64,000 bases of DNA from Tetracentron sinense (lineage: Eukaryota; Streptophyta; Magnoliopsida; Trochodendrales; Trochodendraceae). The stretch spans positions 6,844,047-6,908,046 of the forward strand of contig CM026570.1 of NCBI GenBank assembly GCA_015143295.1. Direction: 5' to 3'. The first letter of the stretch is position 1; every line of letters starts with the position of its first letter. The position numbers and the translations under genes were made by a program. Below are positions 24,301 through 34,987 of this stretch, one piece after another. Under the pieces are notes generated by a model, which ran no database searches, had not been told where the DNA came from, and saw only the letters and a list, made by a program, of their open reading frames with translations.

Positions 24301-26124
24301 AAACAGTATTAATGTACTGGCTTGGCTATGTGTGATGCTGATGATGCCTCCCTCTTAACCAATGAATTATTTGTTCAACTTAATCCACATGTCATTAGGT
24401 TATTCTAGTTCACCATTTTCCTCAAACTGGATCCTTTATTGGTGCATCCCAATTCCCGTGATTTGAAGCATTTGAGGGGTGTCATTCTGCTCAATGTCTG
24501 TGCTCATAACTGGTTAATATATATGACAGTATTCCTCGAGAACATTGTTGTTATGGAGATTGGAATAAAACCCTTGGCCCCTTCCTTTTCACACAACCAA
24601 AAAAAAAATCCGGTAGTTTTCTATTGTGGACTCCAGCTTGTTGGAAGTATCAAATTCAAGCACAGAGAAACAATTAAGAGAGTTTTTTACTTTTAAATTC
24701 TTTTGTTGATACCTCATCAAGAGCATTGATAGTGTCAGCAACAAAAAAAGATAACCTTCATAAATAAAAATAGAATAGCAAGGAAAACAAAAGTTCTCCG
24801 GTGGTACCAAGTACAAACCACATTATTCCCAAAAAACTTTGAAAATAACCTTCAATGGTTTCTCACAATTAATTTAATATTTATTAACATTAACTTTAGC
24901 AAGTTGAAAGCAAAAATCCATTGCAGCAAGGGAACAATATAAGAAAAAGTTCTGAAGCCTTTTGTAGCCACCCCAGGAAAGAAATTGCTTAGGTCATTGA
25001 TCAGGTTGGTGAAAAAGGATTGCAACGTAACAGAAGTTCACTAGTAGCATCAATTATTGAGTACATTATTCTTATAAAAAATATACAATACCCATTACCC
25101 CTATTCCGCAGTTCAGTTGAATGCTATTAAACTTAACTTTAGTAAGTAGATAGCAACAAATTCAAGCAGTAGACAGAGAGTATAAAAAAAAATCTCAAGT
25201 TTTTTTTTTATCCCTCCCAACAAAGAATACATTTTGTTTCATTGACAGTGTGTCAATATTGAGAGAGAGAGAGAGGAAGAAGAATAACCGCAGTAAACAA
25301 TTAAATGGAATTGTAATATATACATCCAGTCAGGAAAAGGGTAATCAACTGAAGGAGCAACTCTTTATATCCATCGGAGTAAGCACGAGACTTGTATCGG
25401 GTAATCTTGAAATGTAGAATACAAAAGGCAAGATTTGAATGCAACCAGAATGGCTGATTTATGTTATTTCTTCAAACTGTTTGAAAAATGCTCCATTAAA
25501 GGGATTTTAAGCTTAGAGACTTTTAAAAGAGCCACTGATAAATGCTCTCCGAAGTAAATTTATAATGAGACTTAGCATTGCTATTATACAGAGCTCCAGA
25601 ACTCAATGAATTATAAAGTAAACAGAATCTATAAGATGAAATTCACCATATTTACAGTTCCAAGCAGCAATCCCATGAGGGTTAGATTCATATGACTGAG
25701 TTACAAGTTTCCCAGTAAGATAAAATAAATAATAAAAATACGGAACATGCGACTTTGAATCAACTGAAAATGAAATCAGTAAATATTTGTATAGAGGATA
25801 AATAGTAGAACAGGTTCACCACATTCTATGACTGAAACAATGGAATTGTGACTTGTGAGGTGTAAGTTCAAGACAATTATGCAAATTGAAAGAAATTATG
25901 ATTGAATGTGGCAAATGGCATTGTAAAAATTTAAAATGTAAGCGGAATAAAAGACCAATGACTCACAGAATCGTGTGTCAAGTAAGTGTCACAATAATCA
26001 CAATAATACCTGACAATTGAGGAAATGGAGGGAAAGGGTTAGCACACAATAACTTCTACAAGGAATTAAGATTTTGGTTTAAGAATCAAATACAGAGCAA
26101 GACAATATCGCTTTACCGGGGCAT
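18369..26124 (-). CDS. U1-C: U1 small nuclear ribonucleoprotein C (U1-C), complete
   Basis: Five coding exons: 26124-26117, 26009-25967, 23445-23404, 23300-23039 and 18703-18369; 690 nt, 229 aa, all GT-AG and in phase. Exon 1 codes only ATG CCC CG. Residues 1-31 form the U1-type C2H2 zinc finger with Cys6, Cys9, His24 and His30, followed by the conserved YYQQFEEQQTQSLIDQRI helix (about 37-54). The rest is Pro/Met/Gly-rich (PGMRPPVLPRP, about 103-113), as in other plant U1-C proteins of about 200 aa. U1-C is a core U1 snRNP component; its finger contacts the U1 snRNA-5' splice site duplex and stabilises recognition in the nucleus. Introns 2 and 4 are about 2.5 and 4.3 kb. Intron 4 holds nested transposons. 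A 5' UTR intron is likely (donor CCCG/GTGAGT at 26397, acceptor GCTGCAAG near 26146). Confidence 0.95.
19230..19397. repeat. Perfect 84-bp tandem duplication flanked by (TA)n
   Basis: The unit beginning gacacggatattttacc occurs at 19244 and again at 19328, with the following 60-odd bases identical and TA runs between and around the units. Ends with (TA)n(CA)n near 19395-19421. Lies in U1-C intron 4. Confidence 0.9.
19531..19967. mobile_element. hAT-like simple-word element (gagtcg words)
   Basis: Element 19539-19959, ends CATAGTTAGAAAAATCGG and, reversed, CATGGTTCAAAAACCCGG. Flanks CCGTGAAG and ACATGAAG match at 6 of 8 positions. The interior repeats gactcgagtcgagtcg and aactcgg. Non-coding; in U1-C intron 4. 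Confidence 0.55.
20652..21966 (-). mobile_element. 5'-truncated LINE inside the hAT-like element
   Basis: The minus strand runs from about 21960 down to a tail of A residues (forward T-run 20661-20672). Flanking CCCCGTAT at the tail side and ACCCGTAT at the 5' side look like the target duplication. Translated: ASNKKATVGDYIERGSG, VVWCPNMRRGLNDREI, WSRDNKGLFSVRSLVQLL, zf-RVT region near 21560, then MTWVFPSSFYNFLSCWDL and PGAITWSIW. After an internal hAT-like insertion the frame resumes as ERDRRVFENSPSSLPRIC (about 20960-20910). Better preserved than other LINE copies here, yet truncated. Confidence 0.75.
20965..21353. mobile_element. hAT-like simple-word element (gaagcg words), nested in LINE
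   Basis: Element 20973-21345, ends CATAGTTACC and, reversed, CATAGTTGCC, flanked by a perfect 8-bp duplication TTCCAGAT (20965-20972 and 21346-21353). Removing element plus one duplication restores the LINE reading frame across PGAITWSIW/ERDRRVFEN. The interior repeats gaagcgaagcg and ggaagcgagcttcc around an AT-rich core that is shared with the copy at 52158-52588. Confidence 0.85.
22091..22190. repeat. 50-bp tandem duplication
   Basis: A unit containing tttttgcca and cttttaccatgttaaacac occurs twice in succession with few differences, inside the cgtat-word element. Confidence 0.8.
23595..23890. repeat. Two local tandem duplications in U1-C intron 3
   Basis: A unit of about 114 bp starting gtgttttttgacagaaa occurs at about 23599 and 23712, with diverged copies. 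Immediately after, a 36-bp unit with ccaacttttgtagacca and gttctatatttggg is repeated at 23816 and 23852. Confidence 0.8.
24160..25960. other. U1-C intron 2 sequence, no gene seen
   Basis: AT-rich intronic sequence with short (GA)n near 25260 and a poly-T at 24168. A few longer open frames on both strands show no family resemblance. Confidence 0.4.
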
Positions 26125-27019
26125 GATGAAATCCAATTTCAAGGACTTGCAGCAAAAAATAAGAGATCACTAAGACCTACACATTTCAACCCTCCTACAA
26201 ATTAGTATGAAACAGAGTAGCTCGAAACAGCTTTAATGGAAAATCAACACAGTACATAAACGGATTTTGCTTGGAGAGAACAGAAATATAAAAGTACTGT
26301 TTAAACAAAGTGATTAAGCACTCCTCCATTAAAGAAACCAACACTGAAACAATTCCAACGTTAATTTGCCGATTACAAAAATATTTCAGAACTCACCGGG
26401 AAGGAGAAAAACACACACTCACACACATTAGGACATATTAATTTGAAGGGAATTTTCTGAAACGCGATGAGATCGAAGTTGGGCCTGATGCTAACCAGTA
26501 CAAGATCCTAGCTCCAGTAATCATAAACCCTAAATGCAGTTTTGAAGCCTCATACAGACATATATTCATATATTAAAGACATATATATATATATATATAG
26601 ATATATAGAGAGAGAGAGAGAAGGACCTTCAAGGGTTCAAGCAGACATTTTTACTGCAAGAAGCAATGTTGCCGCCGACTAGGTGGTGACGCGAGTTGTA
26701 AGTGACCGCCGAGATATTCTGATTCAGTATTAAGCTAGCTCATGGGCTCGGATCTTATGGACTTGACTCGGTACCCGTTGATGTAATTAGCCTTTTAATA
26801 AGTAAAAAAAAATTATAAGTATTTCAGGCTTAAATGAACGAGCCAATCTTTTGGGTTGGGCTTGAATGCTTAAATAAATGGAACTTTTTGAGGTGGTGAA
26901 TTCTATGATTAGGTCTGGCTGTGTGTGTGTGTTTTTATGGAGTGTGTGGTACTAGCAAGATATCATTTCAACTAAAATAAATAAATAATTAGTCTATACT
27001 TCATAGAGAAGTCTCCCGC
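26125..27019. other. U1-C 5' leader and upstream region
   Basis: Contains the likely 5' UTR exon and promoter of the U1-C gene on the minus strand. A composite (AT)n(AG)n microsatellite lies at 26579-26621. No second gene recognised. Confidence 0.4.
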
Positions 27020-27604
27020 ACGTGCGTGGAGACTGTGGGTGGGCATTCTTCGATTCAAGATGCAGCTTGCATTAAGAGATGGATTCCCCTTTCTGTTGGA
27101 TAGGTTAAAGTAAATGTTGATGGGGCAGAGGTAAATGAAGGTAGGTATTTAGGTGTGGGTGGTATTGCTCGTGATCATCGAGGTCGCATTTTTGGCAGGA
27201 TTTGTTAAATCGCTTCGTGGGGATTGCCACATGTTGTTGAGGCAGTTGCTCTGTTTGATGCTGCCAACTTGGCAAAGGCAAGTGGGTGTGTCTCAAGTCC
27301 CTTGTCAAGCAATGCGAGATGGTGTTGGTGCGATTCATTGAGAAATCCAAGCAATTGTGAATGATATAAAGGTAGATCTTGCAGTCGTACAGGGATTCAG
27401 GTTAGTCTTCTCTCCTAGATTAGCATACCCTTTTGCTCATCGTTTGGCTTCCCATGGTTTGATGTTGAGCCACCGGGACTATTTCCATTTGAGGGTTGTA
27501 GCCGTATGTTGCCCTCTAGGGAGCATCGCCCCCCCCCCCCCCTACCCCTAATTTTTTTTCCTAGGTGCAGTTTTAATTATATTTTATAACCCAACTAAAA
27601 AAAA
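27020..27604 (+). mobile_element. LINE 3' fragment with RNase H domain
   Basis: Frameshifted translation gives WIPLSVG then VKVNVDGA, GVGGIARDHRGRIFG, HVVEAVALFDAANLAKA and, further on, a partly conserved IQAIVNDIK, which is the order of a plant type-I RNase H (RVT_3) domain: the first catalytic Asp in NVDGA, the Glu in VEAVAL. Stops and frameshifts make it non-functional. A 14-bp C run lies at 27529-27542, and an A-rich end (27595-27604) may be the element tail. It could also derive from a genomic RVT_3 gene, but the decay and A tail favour a LINE. Confidence 0.55.
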
Positions 27605-27892
27605 GGTATGACCCTGTTTGGTCCAATTCGGCTATGAGCCCAACTTATTTAGGGTTTTCCTTGGTTTCACCATTATAAGTATGTTACGAATTTTAAGTTG
27701 TTGAATATCCTTATGGAAAATAATCACATCCTCGCGGGTGGATCGAAGGAAGGCATCTCGTCTTCCTTTTCTCTTCACATGTTCTCTTTTAACTCCCTTT
27801 AAATGTGGTTAAAATTCACTATAACCCTTAGGGTTAAGAGCATCTAATATTGACATTTAGAAGAAGAAAGAAATGACAAGGGTTAAAACTTA

Positions 27893-28196
27893 GGTGGTGT
27901 TTGGTAACACTAGTCTAAAAAAAGTGCTTATTTGAAAATTATGCTTCGTTAGACTTTAGATTGTTAAGTCGAAGGTTAAGTGCATGTCTACATTTTAGAG
28001 ATTTTAAGGGTAAAAACTTTTACTTAAAAAAGTAGCTATGGGGTAAAAACATCAACTTTAAAAAGTAGAGGTTTCTACCCCTAAAATCTCTAAAATGTAG
28101 ATATGCACTTAACCTTCAACTTAACAATCTAAAGTCTAACTAAGCATAATTTTCAAATAAGCACTTCTTTTTAGACCAATGTTACCAAACGTCACC
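27893..28196. mobile_element. Foldback MITE with about 120-bp inverted arms
   Basis: Ends GGTGGTGTTTGGTAACA and, reversed, GGTGACGTTTGGTAACA. The arms (about 27893-28014 and 28075-28196) are near-perfect inverted repeats, for example ttagactttagattgttaag facing cttaacaatctaaagtctaa, with a short centre that is itself partly palindromic. GGTGNNGTTTGGTAACA resembles hAT/Harbinger-type MITE ends; no clear target duplication. Confidence 0.75.
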
Positions 28197-28360
28197 TTTA
28201 ATCAGTGTTCAAGGGCAATTAAAGGGGCTCTGCAATCCTCTTATCGCACCTTTAATCAGAGTTCAATGGCAATTAAAGGGGCTCAATAAGCTCCTCACCC
28301 CGGGAGAGGATTGCAAAGCCTCTTTAATTGCCCTTGAACTTTGATTGCAAAGCCACTACC
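28197..28360. repeat. Second foldback repeat
   Basis: The phrase ctttaatcagtgttcaagg with ggcaattaaaggggctc occurs twice in direct order (28197 and 28251) and once inverted (about 28309-28356: gaggattgcaaagcctc, ttaattgcccttgaa). It can form a hairpin immediately next to the MITE at 27893-28196. Confidence 0.6.
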
Positions 28361-30149
28361 TAGGGTGGCATTCTCTACCTATAGACATGGGGCTTTCTTG
28401 ACCTACAAAAGAGCGTGGCGTGGATAGAATAGTCATTTTCTCAATCTTGGGGGCTACTAAATATATAGTGGAAAAGGACAGAATTACCCATTACTACCCT
28501 TATAGGAAGAAATTAGATAAACTATGATTTGAATCATAATGTTAGGGTCATTTAGCATCAATTTTAGTGATTCTCTCATTATGGGAAATAATTAATTTTG
28601 ATATTTGTTACTCAAAATTAATTATGTATAAAAGAAACAACAACATTAGTTTGGATAAAAAAAGATTGTTGTAGCCATTAAACATGGATATGTTTATCCA
28701 CATAATTGTAAGTGTCATAAAATATTCAAAATTATATTATGACATTTGTCCGTTTCTATGCTTACCTCATTTGTTTTAAGCACGTTTCTCATATTTACTT
28801 TTTAAAAGTTGTTTATTTTCATTAAAATTGTGTCAAAAATAAAGCAATACTTAAAATTGTTCCCTATAACAATGAGTTGTCAAATGCATTTACGCCGTTT
28901 CTATTCTCATTATAAGAAAATTTGTTCTCAATGAACGATGTCAAATGATTCTTTATACAACCAAGAAGTAATATAGTCATAGAATGAGTATAGTTAATGT
29001 GAATGCTTAAATGAATGAATGAGAGAACTGAAAATGATAATTTTAGAATTTAGTACTGAATTCAAGAGGACTTAGGAGATAATCTAATTAGTGATAAAAA
29101 CAATAAAGAATCGATTAAAATAGATTAGACTCGCCCAATAACGATTATTGTGAATAGTTAGATAGTGAGGACTGCAAGTTGAAGGCTCTTAAAGGATGAT
29201 AGCAGAGTGAAAAGGTACATGAATGAATTTAGTGAGATGTTTTGATGTCACATGCTCTAACTAAAAATATAACTAATGATAGACTAGAATAGCGGAACAT
29301 GAATTGTATTTTGAACTTTAAAATAATTGGAACGAGACACTAATAAAAGAGTATATTATCACAACATTGATTACATCATCACCAACACCCTTTATGTAAC
29401 TGTCATGTGTTGATTCATCTAAATTACTATACCTATATTAAATAAATCTTCATTTTCCACCTCAAGGTAATGGGGTGATGTGGCAACACTTGTTGCTACC
29501 ACCTTGAGACTTTCGAAGTTTGAGGCCGATGCTAGCATTTCTCCTTAGTGTGTTATAATAAGTATTAAATTTTAATTGTTGTAACTTCACACAGTATCAC
29601 AATGAAATTTTGTTCTTGGCCAAAAGGCCAAGATTGTAGCCTTGTTTGAGACGAATTTAGTTTTGTTTGTTTTTACCTTTTTCTTATATTTATGTATAAG
29701 AAACCATTTTACAGGATTGCCTTGATTGAATGGCAGGGAGGGAAATATCCCACGGTTGTAGCACGTAGGAGACACTCACATTTACAAACAGACTAGATAA
29801 ATGATGTCTTTTAAAAAAAGAAAAGTTTGCTCCACAAATTAAATGTGATATGGACCCAATATACCCCAATCATGGACTAGCCATGCGTATAGTGCCAAGG
29901 TTATTGGTTTGACTTTTAAGGTGTTTTTTCTTTAGTAAGGTCATGGTTAGCTAGTCAGTAGTTGGTCAATTTAGTGCCACTTTGGACTACGACACTCGGA
30001 TGGGGGCAACATTGGGTGGAGAGTTCCCTTTTCTCAAGTCATATAATCTGCTCGAGGGGTGGGGAGGGTTGGAGAACTGCATGCCAATTAATTTTAAAAA
30101 AAAATTGGTTCAACAAATTGGTTCGCACAAGTAGACTTGTCCAAAAAAA
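28361..30149. other. Intergenic, no gene seen
   Basis: AT-rich sequence with no recognisable domain, RNA gene or bounded transposon. Confidence 0.5.
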
Positions 30150-30710
30150 CCTGTAACAAGAGTACCTTGCTCTACCCTACCCTTCAAGGCAGAGTTAGGG
30201 CCTAGTCACTTCATGCCTTTGAACGGCTTGGACAGGGTTAGAGTTTTGCCTTATAAGTAAGAGTAAGGTTAGGGTTAACTTATATCCTACCCGGCCCTTC
30301 TTTTTGACAGTCCTACCTTTAACCCACCCCTTAAATTCTAATAATAATCCTAATCCTAATCCATTGTAACCCTAACCCTAAACCCTTGATTGAATGACTC
30401 CCAAACCTTAATACTATGATTATCCCAAACATTTTGATTACAGTCTTAGTTTGTTGTCAAGATATGTTCAATTTTATTATTATGTTCGTATTTTATTTTT
30501 ATATTTATTTTAACTAATTTCAATTGACCTATATGTTGAATTGGCATTCAGTGCTGAAAAAATATTGTTTTTCTTTCTCATCTTGTGACATGTCTTCCCC
30601 TAATAATTGAGGATAGGGTTATGGTCTAGTTAATCCAGGCCCTTGAAGAGCTAGGATTGGCTAAGAGCAGAGTTAAGTCCCACCTTTGCCTTGTTTTGCC
30701 CTACATACAA
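30150..30710. repeat. Decayed simple-word block (agggtta/taaccct words)
   Basis: Dense in aggcagagttaggg, taagggttaggg, cctaatcctaatcc and accctaaccctaaaccc. Composition fits a decayed simple-word element or satellite-like tract; no inverted ends or target duplication were found. Confidence 0.35.
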
Positions 30711-30847
30711 GTCTAGAGATTGATATCTTGATTTGGGACCGGAAAGGGGATTTCTCTGCATGGGCCCACAAAACAAATCACATCTCAACACATGTCACCT
30801 TTTTGAAGGTTAATACTTTAATGATCAAACGGTTAGTAGCTGATCTG

Positions 30848-30945
30848 AATGGAGTCAACAACCACGCACACCCTTTTCTCGGGATTGAACTGGGAACCTC
30901 CATCCTAATAAGAGAATGCACAACCACTGGGCTATTCCCATAGTG
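30848..30945 (-). mobile_element. tRNA-derived SINE head
   Basis: On the minus strand: ATAGCCCAGTGGTTGTG (A-box-like) followed by GGTTCCCAGTTCAATCCCG (B-box-like). It cannot form a full tRNA acceptor stem, so a SINE head is the better reading. The body probably continues to about 30700. Confidence 0.45.
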
Positions 30946-30949
30946 TGTA

Positions 30950-32045
30950 ATACTCTAATGAGTTAAATCAGAATAGTTCTAACCTCTACTGAAAAAATGG
31001 GATTGGATTTGATCCGGCTCTCATGAGACCAAAATCATTCGACTTCCACTTGTCCCACATATGGTGATAAAAAGGGGAGAATATATCAAATGGAGAAAAG
31101 TAAAAAAATAGGAGAGCAAATGAAATGACTTCTCCATTTTTTATCGCCACATGTCGCACAGCGTCCTTAGGCCGGATGATTTTGGTGCTAAAATCCCATC
31201 CCCAAAAAATGAGACAAGTGTTAGAGATGGGATTGGCTATATGGGCCCACAAAAAAAAAACCCTCAATACGGGTTGGGAGGATTTGCGGCTTGGGCTCCT
31301 AGTTCTGGTGGGCCTAACCCACTTTATACGCCAGGTGGCAAGATGTTATGTAAGCACGATCATTACTGGCCAACATTATAGATCACCCACCCCGTTAGTG
31401 TATTTTACGTTCGCAAATCGCGACTATTGGTAAATTGGATGGCATTTGTGTTTTAACTTTTAAGTTTTAACTCTATGTTAGGCCACTTGGACCTTGGTAC
31501 AAATAACAGTAATGAGACTGGGCGGGACAGTCTGGCCTACTCATCTTTCTGCCTCCATTTCCACACAAAACTACGAGAATACCCTCATCTGTGTAAGTTT
31601 ACGGTCGTACCCTTGTTTCGGCGCAAAGGGTTATCCGCAATCTACATTTTCTCAGCCATTTCCAACCAATCTAAGGGGATTTTCTCCTAAAGTTTCGGAG
31701 TAGGACCGTCCTCCTGATAGGGGCACTCTTCGTCGTCACCACCCTCGGCTTGTAAGAGCCGAGAAAGTAAATGGGTCAGAGCAAAAGTTTAAGAGATTAA
31801 CTATAAACTGGAGTAATCCAAAAAAATGTTTTGCAAATAGATATTTATATATGAAAAAAAATTAGTGTTAAAAAATAACATTATTTGTTTTCATAATTAC
31901 CAAACTGCCACTTTTCAAGGCATTTTTTTTTTGTCGCTCCAATTTGAGTGTTCAATAGAAATTCCAGTCCATAGTTATTCTCAAAGTTTAAAAATAATTA
32001 TATATACATGTTCCTTCTTTTAAAATTGTGGTTAAGATTTATCCA
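30950..32045. other. Intergenic, no gene seen
   Basis: No conserved coding domain. Open frames at 31125-31703 lack family resemblance. Confidence 0.45.
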
Positions 32046-32049
32046 CCAC

Positions 32050-32131
32050 AAGGGTTCACCCACCTATCTTTGGTTTTTAGCAAAAAAAGTTATATATTTT
32101 TCGAAAAAACAAGGATAGGTGGGTGAACCCT
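32050..32131. repeat. Short inverted repeat (hairpin)
   Basis: Arms agggttcacccacctatctt (32050-32069) and aggataggtgggtgaaccct (32112-32131), with an AT-rich loop. Probably a small MITE core. Confidence 0.7.
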
Positions 32132-32629
32132 AGAAGGGGTGTCAAAAGGGACACATGGCGATCTTAGGGGCGTAATTGGACTCCCCTAGACTAATTATAA
32201 CAAAATATACAAGAAATTAATGTTAAGTAAACTCTCAGAAATCAAAAAGTTTTCACTCTTCTACTTTATATATATATATATATATATTTTGTATAAGCCA
32301 AGCCTCATACAAAAATTAGTTTTTTATTATTTAAAAAACATTAACGTTATAATAAAAATGTTGGTATGCTTAGCTTTCATACATAGAAATGAGGATTTTC
32401 ATGTAAGGGAGCGAGTGATAATTGATTCAAAACATTAGTAATTGGTGATAGATTTATGGTGAATGATTAGACGGGTACAAAATATTTTATGTCCGAGGGG
32501 TGGGTGTTCAAGGCGTAGCTCTTGAATTTCCGTACATATCTTATAGGTATTGTTTCTCCATCTTTATGGGTCAGTTGCCTCCTTCCCATAGATATGCCTT
32601 GTTAAATAATACATTATAACAATTTTTTT

Positions 32630-32745
32630 ATTTTTAAAAAAATTCAGTGGGAACTATCCCATGGTAGTCCGGTTAAATAATTAAATAACATAGTATTTTT
32701 TTTTTAAAATTCAGGGGGCGGCTGTCCCCTTGTCATTGGCTCCAC
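32630..32745 (-). repeat. ggcggagcc-type dispersed repeat
   Basis: Minus strand begins GAGTGGAGCCAATGACAAGG then GACAGCCGCCCCCTGAATTT, the layout of a common plant dispersed repeat; a second copy lies at 62746-62830 on the plus strand (GGCGGAGCCACATGGGGC). Confidence 0.45.
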
Positions 32746-33134
32746 TCATATATATATATATATATATTGGTATTACAAATACAATTAGACTTCAATCCCA
32801 ATTAGCTGTAATTGGACCAAATGGTGTGCATATCAACAACCATAACACAATTTATGGGAAGGGCCATAATTTATGGGAATGGTCGTGCTAGCCTTACTCT
32901 TAGACATTCCCTAGTCTCTCCGCCAAACATTAACACACATCCTTACTTCCACTTGAAAACTAATTTATATAATTGTTTTAACATGTGTTGGTTTTTTGTT
33001 GAGTAAAGAATGTTTGAGAATAGAGATAGCATTCTTCTTTACATAAGCAGATTGTAGACCACCCTTTCACGGCCACAATCATAAGGGGACAAGTATTTTC
33101 TCCTCCTTAGGGGTTGATAATTATTGTCTTATGG

Positions 33135-33240
33135 GGCATTTGGATTGGATTTTATTAGCCAAAATTAATTGTGATAAGAATTGATTGTATAGAAGTTAAT
33201 TGTCAAATAATCACTACTAATAAAATCCGATCCAAAAGCC
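33135..33240. mobile_element. Short MITE with long inverted ends
   Basis: Ends GGGCATTTGGATTGGATT and, reversed, GGCTTTTGGATCGGATT, continuing TTATTAG in both, in a 106-bp unit. Typical of tiny hAT or Harbinger MITEs. No target duplication could be fixed. Confidence 0.6.
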
Positions 33241-33522
33241 ATCTATGATAATAGGTCTCATATAAACAAATTTATCGGTTACAAGTCAAATTTTTCTAAA
33301 GTCCTTTAACCATTAAAGTGATTTATATAAAGTCAGAAAAAATTACACACTACAGCTTGCCAATGACACACTATAATTGTCTAAGACAAATAAAGTAAAT
33401 TTTATGAGATTAACTATAAGAGGAGCACCGTGAGATACAAATATATGCCTTAAAAGAGATAGGATCACAACCAATTGAGATTGAACTCGACAGAGTTCAA
33501 TTGCACCTGCAGGTCAACACGT

Positions 33523-34059
33523 GTCCCGTACAAGGTTTGAAATTTAGAAATCTCAATGATTTCGGTTCTCCAACCCAAACCGAAATTTCGGAAATTTTGG
33601 ATTTATCGACGAAATTTTAGAAATCCTGGTTTTTTTAAAAATATTTCATTAAATTAAATATATTCATAATATTTCATATAATTGCGGCCAAAATTTTGGA
33701 ATATTTTGTAAAAAATAATATTTTATTAAAATTTAAAATATTTATATAATATTACAATTTTAGTATTTGAATTCTTTTTTTTGAAATTTCACGAAAAAAT
33801 TGATGAAAGTTTTGGCATATTTTGGAATATAATCAAAATAATAATAATAATAATAATAAACTGTTTAAAAATAAAATTTTGAGATTATACCGATATTCTG
33901 AAATTTCAGAATTTCAAAATTTCACATGAGATTTCCGATATCTCGATCAAAATTTGTATTTCCAAAATAACAAGTAAATCAATATTGGGGGTGGGAATGA
34001 AATTGGGATTTCATGAAATTTCACAAAATCCCAATGAGATTTCAAACATTGATCCCTTC
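33523..34059. mobile_element. hAT-like simple-word element (gaaattt words)
   Basis: Element 33531-34051, ends CAAGGTTTGAAAT and, reversed, CAATGTTTGAAAT. Flanks GTCCCGTA and ATCCCTTC match at only 5 of 8 positions. The interior is tiled with gaaatttcgg, aaatttt and gagatttc words and an (AAT)n run at 33838-33860. Confidence 0.5.
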
Positions 34060-34987
34060 TAACCCCTATTAACAGTGGTTAAAGCTTACTAACCTTTAGT
34101 GTTCAACAACCGAATATTGGTTTAAAAGAAATAAAAATCCTAGGCCAAAAATTTGTTGTCTTAGGGTTATTTTTGTTCCATATTAATCAAGCTTAGAATG
34201 TTGAACCCTAAGGGTCAGTGAGCCTTAACCACCATCAATAAGGGTTAAAAGTTACACGTGTTGACCGATGGGTGTGATTGAACTCTCATCTAATTCAATC
34301 GCAATTGGTTGTGATACAATCTTGTCTTGAAAATGGGTACTTTGAATATTAAAAAAAAAAATTTAATCGAAATAAATACCGTTATTTTATTTTTGTAATT
34401 TCTAAACTATTCCTACTACACAAGACAGATTTTGGATGCCTGGTTATAGCGACAAGTTTAAAGTTAATTTCTAATTTTATTACAATCCATATTTTAGCTC
34501 TAGATTTGATGGTTTACTTCTAACGGATCAATTTGAATTACATGTGCATCGCCATACTCAAATTAAAGCCTATCATTTGCCACATGTTAGATCCCAAGCA
34601 GCATACCCACCTAATTTTTTTTTTCTTATATATTGTCATTTTCCTAAGCAGTTCAAAAACACTTCAACGTCACGTTAGCAAGTCACGCCGTACATCAAGC
34701 AAAAGAATATAAGGGCATTTAAGTCATTTAATTTTACAAATCCTTTAAGCCTGCAATCCAAATTGTCATTATCTGTCTGTTGTCCTCTGGTCATTTCGTA
34801 TTTAATTTTGATATCCGGGGCATTTATGAACTTCAAATTATAATATTGTTACAAATTCCCAACTTTACCCTTCAAAAAGGATTCATTTCCTTAAAATTCC
34901 AACCAGCGAAGACTAGGAGTTGGAAGAACCAGAGAAGATCGATCAAAACGAGTTGCAGAGCTCGAAACGGAGAGAGGTTCGGCATTA
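34060..34987. other. Upstream region of the BRN-like gene
   Basis: AT-rich promoter and leader region. An open frame (34780-35115) overlaps the true start in another frame and has no family resemblance. Confidence 0.4.

Noticed and set aside
30364-30388. Telomere-like accctaaccctaaaccc
   Set aside because: Only about three irregular units within a longer block of related agggtta words (30150-30710); better explained as part of that simple-word block than as an interstitial telomere.
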